Assembly (NCBI GenBank): GCA_002402245.1
Contig: NVVP01000074.1
Span: forward strand, 1 to 6,608
Direction of reading: 5' to 3'
DNA length: 6,608 nucleotides
From: Gammaproteobacteria bacterium
Lineage (GTDB): Bacteria; Pseudomonadota; Gammaproteobacteria; Nitrosococcales; Methylophagaceae
In this document: one piece after another, positions 1 through 5,400 of the stretch
How the letters are laid out: every line of letters starts with the position of its first letter
How positions within the stretch are numbered: the first letter of the stretch is position 1
Notes under the pieces: model-generated
Databases searched by the model: none
What the model was told of the DNA's origin: nothing
Seen by the model: the letters and a program-made list of their open reading frames with translations, nothing else
Made by a program: the position numbers and the translations under genes

Positions 1-95
1 ATAGCTAATAGTTCTGCATCAGACAATATTTGTGCGCCATGTTGCAGTAACTTTTCTCTCGGCCTTTCATCCGTAGGCCAATCCTTAATCGCCAT
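1..95 (-). CDS. radC: RadC family protein, N-terminal fragment (cut by window edge)
   Basis: Reading the minus strand from the ATG at 95-93 gives 31 codons beginning MAIKDWPTDERPREKLL, then HGAQILSDAELLA, open to the window edge. This is the characteristic N-terminus of RadC/YicR proteins (the KDWP-DERPREKLL and LSDAELLA signatures), which precedes the helix-hairpin-helix segment. The JAB/MPN-type metal-binding domain that defines the family would lie outside the window. RadC was historically called a DNA repair protein, but that role has been questioned and its biochemical function is not settled. A good ribosome binding site lies upstream on the same strand. The gene is divergent from miaB and shares the intergenic region with it. 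The assignment rests on only 31 residues, but the motif is very distinctive. Confidence 0.9.
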   Translation of the reverse strand, partial: MAIKDWPTDERPREKLLQHGAQILSDAELLA

Positions 96-104
96 GATCC
101 TAAT

Positions 105-110
105 TCCCTT
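105..110 (-). promoter_or_regulatory. Ribosome binding site of radC
   Basis: On the minus strand the bases read AAGGGA, nine bases before the ATG at 95-93. This is a good Shine-Dalgarno match at normal spacing and supports that start codon. Confidence 0.6.
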
Positions 111-146
111 AGTAGCGTGTATCGGTTTAAAGACAATTTAATATAC

Positions 147-163
147 TGTTTTTAATAAAAACA
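147..163. repeat. AT-rich palindrome in the radC-miaB divergent region
   Basis: The sequence reads TGTTTTTA-A-TAAAAACA, a perfect inverted repeat with 8-bp arms and a single central base. It sits near the middle of the divergent intergenic region, about 52 bases from the radC start and about 70 bases from the preferred miaB start. A symmetric site here could be an operator for a dimeric regulator. AT-rich palindromes also arise easily by chance in AT-rich spacer DNA, so function is inference only. The downstream arm is not followed by a T-run on either strand suited to a classical terminator. Confidence 0.3.
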
Positions 164-174
164 ATCACTTAATT

Positions 175-203
175 TTGAATTTAAGGCTTGGAAATAGTAT
201 TCT
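175..203 (+). promoter_or_regulatory. Candidate sigma-70 promoter for the miaB operon
   Basis: TTGAAT (175-180) and TATTCT (198-203) are separated by exactly 17 bases and each matches the sigma-70 -35/-10 consensus at 4 of 6 positions. Transcription would begin near 210. That is downstream of the first in-frame ATG of miaB (204) and about 24 bases before the second (234), which fits the preferred start at 234. The match is only moderate in an AT-rich region. Another -10-like hexamer (TATACT, 142-147) has no convincing -35 partner. Confidence 0.35.
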
Positions 204-233
204 ATGCTGCCTTTTTCAACGATTTTGAAGTGC

Positions 234-1574
234 ATGACTGGTAAATTATTTATAAAGACATTTGGTTGTCAGATGAACGAGTATGATTCATCAAAAATGG
301 CAGAGTTACTTGCCGACTCACATCAGCTAGTAATAACAAATACAGCGGAAGATGCCGATGTGTTATTGCTTAATACTTGCTCAATTCGTGAAAAAGCACA
401 GGAAAAAGTGTTCCACCAACTTGGTCGGTGGAAACGTTGGAAAGATGATAAACCTGATTTAGTGATTGGTGTGGGTGGTTGTGTTGCCAGCCAAGAAGGC
501 GAGTCTATTCGGCGCCGGGCACCTTATGTTGACATTATCTTTGGTCCGCAAACCTTACATCGCTTACCGGTTATGCTGGAAGAGGTGAAGAAAAACCGTA
601 AACCTAGCATTGATATTTCTTTTCCAGAAATTGAAAAATTCGATAATTTACCTACGCCTAAAGCAGATGGCCCAACCGCCTTTGTATCGATCATGGAAGG
701 CTGTAGTAAATATTGCACATTCTGTGTAGTGCCTTATACCCGGGGTGAAGAAGTGAGTCGCCCTGTTGATGGTGTATTGGCTGAGATTACAAAACTGGCA
801 GAACAAGGTGTGCGTGAAATAAACCTGCTGGGTCAAAATGTGAATTCCTATCAAGGCGAGATTAAGGGGGAGGAGCCTGCTGATTTAGCTATGTTGATTC
901 ATTATGTAGCCGCAATAGAGGGTATTGACCGTATTCGCTTCACTACCTCTCATCCAGTAGAGTTTTCAAATAGTTTGATTGAAGTCTTTGGTGAAGTACC
1001 TGAGTTGGTTAGTCATTTACATTTACCGATTCAATCTGGTTCAGATCGTATTTTAGCCTTGATGAAACGTGGTCATATGGCCTTGGAATATAAAGATAAA
1101 ATTCGTCGCTTACGTAAGGTTCGTCCTGATATTAGTATTTCAAGTGACTTTATTATTGGTTTTCCTGATGAAACAGAAAAGGATTTTCAAGCGACAATGA
1201 AGATCATTGAAGATGTTAACTTTGATCATTCGTTTAGCTTTATTTATAGCCCGCGTCCAGGTACGCCAGCTGCTGCATTTGATGACACCGTACCCGAAGA
1301 TGTTAAGAAAGCACGCTTACAACAAGTGCAAGCTAAGTTGTTAGAGCAAGAAGGCCTGCATAGTAAGGCGATGTTGGGCTCAACCCAACGTATTTTAGTT
1401 GATCGCGCTAGTGATCGGGTTGAAGGTGAAATGAAAGGCCGTACCGAAAATAGTCGCCTAGTAAGCTTTCCCGGTGATGAATCATTGATGGGTAAGTTTG
1501 TTGATGTCACCATTACCGAAGCCTATAGTAATTCTCTACGTGGCGAGTTAGTCGCTAATAGCGTTATTCTTTAA
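234..1574 (+). CDS. miaB: tRNA-2-methylthio-N6-isopentenyladenosine-37 synthase MiaB (radical SAM methylthiotransferase)
   Basis: MiaB adds a methylthio group to C2 of i6A at position 37 of tRNAs reading UNN codons, using two [4Fe-4S] clusters and S-adenosylmethionine. The 446-residue protein has the full family plan. The N-terminal methylthiotransferase (UPF0004) domain (about 3-106) holds cluster cysteines C12 (KTFGCQMNEYDS), C49 (NTCSIREKA) and C83 (GGCVASQ). The radical SAM domain (about 145-370) holds C157, C161 and C164 (EGCSKYCTFCVVPYTRG). A C-terminal TRAM RNA-binding domain covers about 378-443. All catalytic cysteines are present. The frame is open from an ATG at 204, ten codons upstream, but MTGKLFIKTFGCQMNEYDS matches the usual family N-terminus. 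With the start at 234 the radical SAM cysteines fall at the numbers I recall for the E. coli protein. The Shine-Dalgarno before 234 (GAAG, 3-nt spacing) is poor. It is the first gene of the run, with ybeZ 14 nt downstream. Confidence 0.96.
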   Translation: MTGKLFIKTFGCQMNEYDSSKMAELLADSHQLVITNTAEDADVLLLNTCSIREKAQEKVFHQLGRWKRWKDDKPDLVIGVGGCVASQEGESIRRRAPYVDIIFGPQTLHRLPVMLEEVKKNRKPSIDISFPEIEKFDNLPTPKADGPTAFVSIMEGCSKYCTFCVVPYTRGEEVSRPVDGVLAEITKLAEQGVREINLLGQNVNSYQGEIKGEEPADLAMLIHYVAAIEGIDRIRFTTSHPVEFSNSLIEVFGEVPELVSHLHLPIQSGSDRILALMKRGHMALEYKDKIRRLRKVRPDISISSDFIIGFPDETEKDFQATMKIIEDVNFDHSFSFIYSPRPGTPAAAFDDTVPEDVKKARLQQVQAKLLEQEGLHSKAMLGSTQRILVDRASDRVEGEMKGRTENSRLVSFPGDESLMGKFVDVTITEAYSNSLRGELVANSVIL

Positions 1575-1575
1575 A

Positions 1576-1580
1576 AGAGA
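1576..1580 (+). promoter_or_regulatory. Ribosome binding site deciding the TTG start of ybeZ
   Basis: AGAGA lies just after the miaB stop codon (TAA, 1572-1574), about 8 bases before the TTG at 1589. It is a moderate Shine-Dalgarno sequence at normal spacing, and no in-frame ATG lies nearby to compete with the TTG. Confidence 0.45.
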
Positions 1581-1588
1581 CCCTTATT

Positions 1589-2569
1589 TTGACAAAAGCA
1601 ACACCCTCATTAGAAAATATTTCGTTTGAATTAGAACCTTCAGATAACAATCGACTAGCCAACCTATGTGGTCATCTTGATGAAAATTTAAGGATGATGG
1701 AACGAGGATTTGGTGTTGAGATTAATAACCGTGGTGGCGTATTCCAAGTAATTGGCAAGGCTGATATTTTGGCCGATGTTCACGCTATGATTGTGGAGCT
1801 TTATGCCGAAACAGAACAGACTATTTTGGTGGCAGAGCAAGTTCACTTAGCTATTCGTAAGGTCGGTGGGCAAGAGACCGTTAAGATGGTAGTTGAAGAT
1901 GAAGTAACCATTAAAACTAAACGTGGCTTGGTTAAAGCCCGTGGTCAGAATCAACAAGAATACCTACGTAAAGCGATGACCTATGATATTAACTTTGGTA
2001 TTGGTCCAGCAGGTACGGGTAAAACTTATCTTGCAGTAGCCTGTGCCGTTGAAGCATTAGAGCGTGATTTTGTTCGTCGTATTGTCCTTGTGCGACCTGC
2101 GGTTGAAGCGGGCGAAAAGCTGGGTTTCTTACCGGGTGATTTGAGCCAAAAAATTGATCCTTATTTACGTCCTTTATACGATGCACTGTATGAAATGCTT
2201 GGTTTTGAACGTGTTGCTAAGTTGATTGAGCGTAATGTGATTGAAGTTGCACCATTAGCGTATATGCGTGGCCGAACATTAAATGAATCATTTGTTATTT
2301 TAGATGAAGCGCAAAATACAACCTGTGAACAAATGAAAATGTTCTTAACTCGCTTGGGTTATAACTCAACCGCAATGATTACGGGTGATATTACTCAGGT
2401 TGATTTACCTAAATCACAAAAATCAGGTCTGAGGGATGCGATTGACATATTGAAAGACGTTGAAGGCATCGGTTTTACCTTTTTCCAAGCCAAAGATGTG
2501 GTGCGTCATGCCTTAGTGCAGAAGGTTATTTTGGCTTATGAAGCCAATGAGCGTGAAGCTAATTCATGA
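1589..2569 (+). CDS. ybeZ: PhoH-like NTPase YbeZ
   Basis: This is a cytoplasmic P-loop NTPase of the PhoH-like family and the established partner of the endoribonuclease YbeY in rRNA maturation and ribosome quality control. Its exact RNA substrate is not well defined. The 326-residue protein is close to the usual length (E. coli about 346). An N-terminal segment (about 10-75, FELEPSDNNRLANLCG onward) resembles the small KH-like nucleic-acid-binding region of the family. The PhoH ATPase domain (about 118-318) has Walker A GPAGTGKT at 139-146 and Walker B FVILDEAQN at 235-243, with D239 and E240. VRPAVEAGEKLGFLPGD (168-184), MRGRT (226-230) and ITGDITQVDLP (264-274) are also family hallmarks. 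The start is TTG at 1589: the next in-frame ATG is at codon 36 and would remove conserved sequence. The stop overlaps the ybeY start as ATGA, suggesting translational coupling and matched amounts of the two partners. Confidence 0.95.
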   Translation: MTKATPSLENISFELEPSDNNRLANLCGHLDENLRMMERGFGVEINNRGGVFQVIGKADILADVHAMIVELYAETEQTILVAEQVHLAIRKVGGQETVKMVVEDEVTIKTKRGLVKARGQNQQEYLRKAMTYDINFGIGPAGTGKTYLAVACAVEALERDFVRRIVLVRPAVEAGEKLGFLPGDLSQKIDPYLRPLYDALYEMLGFERVAKLIERNVIEVAPLAYMRGRTLNESFVILDEAQNTTCEQMKMFLTRLGYNSTAMITGDITQVDLPKSQKSGLRDAIDILKDVEGIGFTFFQAKDVVRHALVQKVILAYEANEREANS

Positions 2570-3024
2570 CCGCAACGGTTGATATTCAAAAAATATCTGC
2601 GGGCTCAAGCCCGGCCGCTGAACAATTTGAGTTGTGGGTGGATGCAGGCTTAGAGCATATTAACGAGCCGTGCGAATTAAGTATTCGTATCGTTGATGAT
2701 GAAGAAAGTGCTGAGTTAAACTCAACCTATCGCGGAAAATCAGGCCCTACTAATGTATTGTCTTTCCCTTTTGAATCACCGATAGCGTTAACACCACGAT
2801 TATTGGGTGATTTAGTAATTTGCGTACCGGTTGTAGAAAGGGAAGCAAAAGAGCAGAATAAAGTATTAGAACATCACTGGGCACATTTAGTCGTGCACGG
2901 TTGTTTACACTTATTAGGTTATGACCACATTGACGACGATGAAGCTGACCAGATGGAAGCATTAGAAGTGACAATTTTACAATCATTAAATATTGATGAC
3001 CCTTATCAAGAGAAATTATTATGA
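2566..3024 (+). CDS. ybeY: Endoribonuclease YbeY (rRNA maturation factor)
   Basis: YbeY is a zinc-dependent single-strand endoribonuclease needed for 16S rRNA 3'-end maturation and late 70S ribosome quality control. The 152-residue protein is of normal length (E. coli 155). The metal-binding motif H-x3-H-x5-H is complete as H111, H115 and H121 within HGCLHLLGYDH. The conserved TYRGKSGPTNVLSFPFE stretch (54-70) carries R56, matching the functionally important arginine of the family. GDLVICVPVVEREA (81-94) and LEHHWAHLVV (101-110) are also typical. The acidic tail after the histidines (DDDEADQMEALE) is as in relatives. The ATG overlaps the ybeZ stop as ATGA and is preceded by a weak GTGAAG ribosome site, so translation probably depends on ribosomes arriving from ybeZ. 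The stop overlaps the next gene the same way. The first 20 residues are poorly conserved and contain two adjacent hairpins at DNA level. Confidence 0.96.
   Translation: MTATVDIQKISAGSSPAAEQFELWVDAGLEHINEPCELSIRIVDDEESAELNSTYRGKSGPTNVLSFPFESPIALTPRLLGDLVICVPVVEREAKEQNKVLEHHWAHLVVHGCLHLLGYDHIDDDEADQMEALEVTILQSLNIDDPYQEKLL
2581..2613 (+). other. Tandem perfect hairpins in the first codons of ybeY
   Basis: Two inverted repeats lie next to each other. The first is GATATT (2581-2586) with AATATC (2592-2597) and a 5-base loop. The second is CGGGC (2600-2604) with GCCCG (2609-2613) and a TCAA loop. Only two bases separate them. The second is strikingly GC-rich for the surroundings (followed by GCCGC). 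They cover codons 6-16, which encode the non-conserved N-terminus. They could fold in the mRNA just downstream of the coupled start. No T-run follows, so a Rho-independent terminator is not supported. Chance is possible. Confidence 0.4.
3008..3014 (+). promoter_or_regulatory. Ribosome binding site of ybeX/corC inside the end of ybeY
   Basis: AAGAGAA lies within the last codons of ybeY, six bases before the ATG at 3021. It is a better Shine-Dalgarno sequence than those before ybeY or lnt, so this gene may initiate on its own as well as by coupling. Confidence 0.45.
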
Positions 3025-3899
3025 GTGACGGACGATCGAGTAGCTCAAAAACGAGTTTGAACTGGATCCAGCGACTGAGCAAAGCACTATTTGAACCTAA
3101 GGACCAAGAGCAGTTTATCGAAATTATTCGAAATGCTTCTGAACGCCATATCTTAGATTCAGAGACATTAGCGATTGTGGAAGGCGCATTGAGTGTGTCA
3201 CAAATGCAAGCGCGTGATGTGATGCTGCCACGCTCACAAGTAGTGATGGTTTCGCGTGATGCTTCGGCAAAAGAAACGCTGAAGTTAATTACCGAAACGG
3301 CACATTCTCGATTCCCTGTAATTGATGATGACCGTAATGATGTTGTGGGTATTTTGTTGGCAAAAGACTTGTTAGCAGCGGTTGTCTCAGCAGATGATTT
3401 TGAGTTCGACCTAGACAAGTTAATGCGGCCCGCGATGTTCATTCCTGAAAGCCAACGCCTGAATGTCTTGTTACGTGAATTTCGTACAAAACGGAATCAT
3501 ATGGCGATTGTAGTCGATGAATATGGTGGCGTTGCAGGTATGGTCACTATTGAAAATGTATTAGAGCAAATCGTCGGCGAGATTGAAGATGAGCATGATG
3601 TCGATGACGATGCACCTATTGTAAAACGGGATGAAAGCAATTTCACCGTAAAAGCATTGATGAATCTTGATGATTTTAATGAGTATTTTGAGCTTGAATG
3701 GAGTGATGAAGACTTTGACACTATTGGTGGCTTTGTTATGAATCATTTTGGCCATGTGCCCACACGGGATGAAAAAGTGACCATTGACCGCTACGAGTTT
3801 ACGGTTATGCGAGCAGATAACCGTCGAATTCACTTACTTGATATGAGAGTGCTCTCGGAAGAAGAGATTCAGACAGATAGTGAGCCTAGCGAAACATAA
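3021..3899 (+). CDS. ybeX: CBS-pair / CorC-HlyC domain protein YbeX (CorC-like)
   Basis: This is a soluble cytoplasmic protein of the YbeX/CorC family. It was linked genetically to Mg2+ and Co2+ efflux with CorA in Salmonella, and later E. coli work ties YbeX to ribosome and rRNA metabolism, which suits its neighbours better. The 292 residues match the family length. After a polar N-terminus (1-60) come two CBS repeats, about 68-127 (VMLPRSQVVMVSRD, then SRFPVIDDD and VVGILLAKDLL) and about 135-190 (MRPAMFIPES, then MAIVVDEYGGVAGMVTIENVLEQIVGEIEDE split across the second repeat). A CorC_HlyC transporter-associated domain follows (about 203-280, with DTIGGFVMNHFGHVPTRDE). CBS pairs commonly bind adenine nucleotides. 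There is no DUF21 membrane domain, which separates it from the long CNNM/CorB-type proteins. The start overlaps the ybeY stop (ATGA), and the stop shares a base with the lnt ATG (TAATG). The short acidic C-terminal tail is unremarkable. Confidence 0.94.
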   Translation: MSDGRSSSSKTSLNWIQRLSKALFEPKDQEQFIEIIRNASERHILDSETLAIVEGALSVSQMQARDVMLPRSQVVMVSRDASAKETLKLITETAHSRFPVIDDDRNDVVGILLAKDLLAAVVSADDFEFDLDKLMRPAMFIPESQRLNVLLREFRTKRNHMAIVVDEYGGVAGMVTIENVLEQIVGEIEDEHDVDDDAPIVKRDESNFTVKALMNLDDFNEYFELEWSDEDFDTIGGFVMNHFGHVPTRDEKVTIDRYEFTVMRADNRRIHLLDMRVLSEEEIQTDSEPSET

Positions 3900-5398
3900 T
3901 GATCAAGACAGTGGACCGTGGCTCATTGGCAGCACTGATTGCAGGTGCACTGTTACCTTTATCCTTTTCACCTTTCCATTATTACCCCATTGCAGTCTTT
4001 AGCCTTGTAGCGCTATTCTTTCTGTGGAACGATGTCTCGCCTAAGCAAGCTGCATTTCGTGGTTTTATGTTTGGCCTGGGCTTCTTTGGTGTGGGTATTT
4101 CATGGATTTATGTTGCCATCCATGATTTTGGCCAAGCAGGCTGGCCGTTAGCAGGCTTAATGACCTTTGCCTTTGTCAGTTTTTTGTCACTTTATATTGC
4201 TGTGCTAGGTTGGCTTATTAAAAAGGTTTCACGTAAACACTTTAGCCATTACGACATACTTTTATTGTTACCTGTTATGTGGATTGGCTTTGAATGGTTT
4301 AAAAGCTGGTTTTTAACGGGCTTACCTTGGTTGGAATTAGGTGCAGGGCAAATCGATGGGCCCTTAAGCGGCTATACGCCTATTATTGGCGTATTGGGTG
4401 TTTCATTTTTAATCGCTTTATCTGCCAGTTTATTACTTATCACGTGGCAGAAAAAATCAGTACTGACGTTAATCGCAATAGCTGTGATTTGGGCTGGAGG
4501 ACAAGGCTTGAAACAACAGCAATGGACGCAGGCTGAAGGCGATGAATTACAAGTCACCATTATTCAAGGCAATGTGCCTCAAGCGATGAAATGGGATCCT
4601 GAACAATTATTCAAAACACTAGCGTTATATGAGGCCAAAACCCAAGAAAATTGGCAGAGTGATTTAATCGTTTGGCCTGAAAATGCAGTGACTGTTTTTC
4701 ATCATCAAGCGAAAGAGCTATTTTTTGATCCATTAGCTAAATCAGCCCGGGAAAATAACACTGATATATTATTGGGATTACCGGTGCTAGATGGTGAAAA
4801 TAATCAGTATTACAACAGTATGTTGCTGTTAGGTGAGCAAGAAGGTTTTTATCATAAAAATCATTTAGTACCTTTTGGTGATTATGTGCCTTTTGAATGG
4901 TTAAGAGGTCTAATCGCCTTTTTTGATTTGCCGATGTCGGCATTCCGGCCAGGGCCTATTTCTGCCGAGTTGTTACGCGTCGCTGATCAGCCTGTTGGTA
5001 TATCTATTTGCTATGAAGATATTTTTTCTACAGAGATTTTGCGTAGCTTACCTGAAGCACGGTTCTTAGTTAATGCGACTAATAATGCCTGGTATGGTGA
5101 TTCATTTGCACCTCATCAGCATTTGCAAATGTCACAAAATCGATCTTTGGAAACAGGCAGAGAAAGTGTGCGAGCAACGACTAATGGTATTTCTGCTTTT
5201 ATTGATCATCAGGGTAATATTAGTTCTCAAACCGAACAATTTGAGCTGGCAGTATTAACTGCAATGGTACAGCCCAGAATAGGGTCAACACCCTATGTGA
5301 GCTGGGGAAGATGGCCTTTATGCTTATTATCCCTATTCATGTTGTTGCTGTGGGCGTATTATCGGCAACTTAATGTGAATAATCGGCAGGCGGATTAA
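3899..5398 (+). CDS. lnt: Apolipoprotein N-acyltransferase Lnt
   Basis: Lnt is an inner-membrane enzyme that transfers an acyl chain from phospholipid to the N-terminal cysteine of diacylated lipoproteins, the last step of lipoprotein maturation before Lol sorting. The 499 residues fit the family (E. coli 512). Hydrophobic segments near 8-26, 30-44, 57-76, 86-108, 119-135, 162-184 and 187-203, plus a C-terminal one at 471-487, match its eight-helix plan. The periplasmic nitrilase-like domain spans about 216-460. The catalytic triad is E261 (VWPENA), K320 (FYHKNHLVPFG) and C371 (ISICYEDIF). W232 and E373 correspond to other important E. coli residues. D328 in VPFGDYVPFEW stands where E. coli has E343. 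TNNAWYG (394-400) and the LETGRESVRATTNGISA region (417-433) are typical. The ATG shares one base with the ybeX stop and has no strong Shine-Dalgarno sequence, so coupling is likely. The stop in turn shares a base with the trkH ATG. Confidence 0.96.
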   Translation: MIKTVDRGSLAALIAGALLPLSFSPFHYYPIAVFSLVALFFLWNDVSPKQAAFRGFMFGLGFFGVGISWIYVAIHDFGQAGWPLAGLMTFAFVSFLSLYIAVLGWLIKKVSRKHFSHYDILLLLPVMWIGFEWFKSWFLTGLPWLELGAGQIDGPLSGYTPIIGVLGVSFLIALSASLLLITWQKKSVLTLIAIAVIWAGGQGLKQQQWTQAEGDELQVTIIQGNVPQAMKWDPEQLFKTLALYEAKTQENWQSDLIVWPENAVTVFHHQAKELFFDPLAKSARENNTDILLGLPVLDGENNQYYNSMLLLGEQEGFYHKNHLVPFGDYVPFEWLRGLIAFFDLPMSAFRPGPISAELLRVADQPVGISICYEDIFSTEILRSLPEARFLVNATNNAWYGDSFAPHQHLQMSQNRSLETGRESVRATTNGISAFIDHQGNISSQTEQFELAVLTAMVQPRIGSTPYVSWGRWPLCLLSLFMLLLWAYYRQLNVNNRQAD

Positions 5399-5400
5399 TG
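5388..5400 (+). promoter_or_regulatory. Ribosome site and TAATG stop-start junction between lnt and trkH
   Basis: AGG (5388-5390) lies seven bases before the ATG at 5398-5400, whose first base is the last base of the lnt TAA. This arrangement favours translation of trkH by ribosomes finishing lnt and leaves no room for a terminator or separate promoter at the junction. Confidence 0.5.

Noticed and set aside
411..433. 7-bp inverted repeat TTCCACC...GGTGGAA inside miaB
   Set aside because: It falls in conserved coding sequence (VFHQLGRWK), which explains the bases, and it has no T-run or location suggesting a regulatory role.
1500..1590. A possible heat-shock (sigma-32) promoter before ybeZ, as the E. 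coli ybeZYX-lnt operon is heat-shock regulated
   Set aside because: CCCTTATT (1581-1588) loosely resembles the sigma-32 -10 element, but no CTTGAA-like -35 lies at suitable spacing upstream.
2750..3442. A 230-codon open frame on the minus strand opposite ybeY and ybeX
   Set aside because: It lies wholly antisense to two well-recognised genes, shows no family motif, and its Ser/Ile/Leu-rich composition is what the reverse of Asp/Glu-rich coding sequence yields.
4327..4536. Short open frames on both strands within lnt
   Set aside because: They overlap conserved lnt membrane segments in other frames and show no motif or ribosome site of their own.
4930..4941. Short palindrome GCCGA-TG-TCGGC inside lnt
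   Set aside because: The arms are only 5 bp with a 2-base centre inside coding sequence. This is expected by chance over 6.6 kb.
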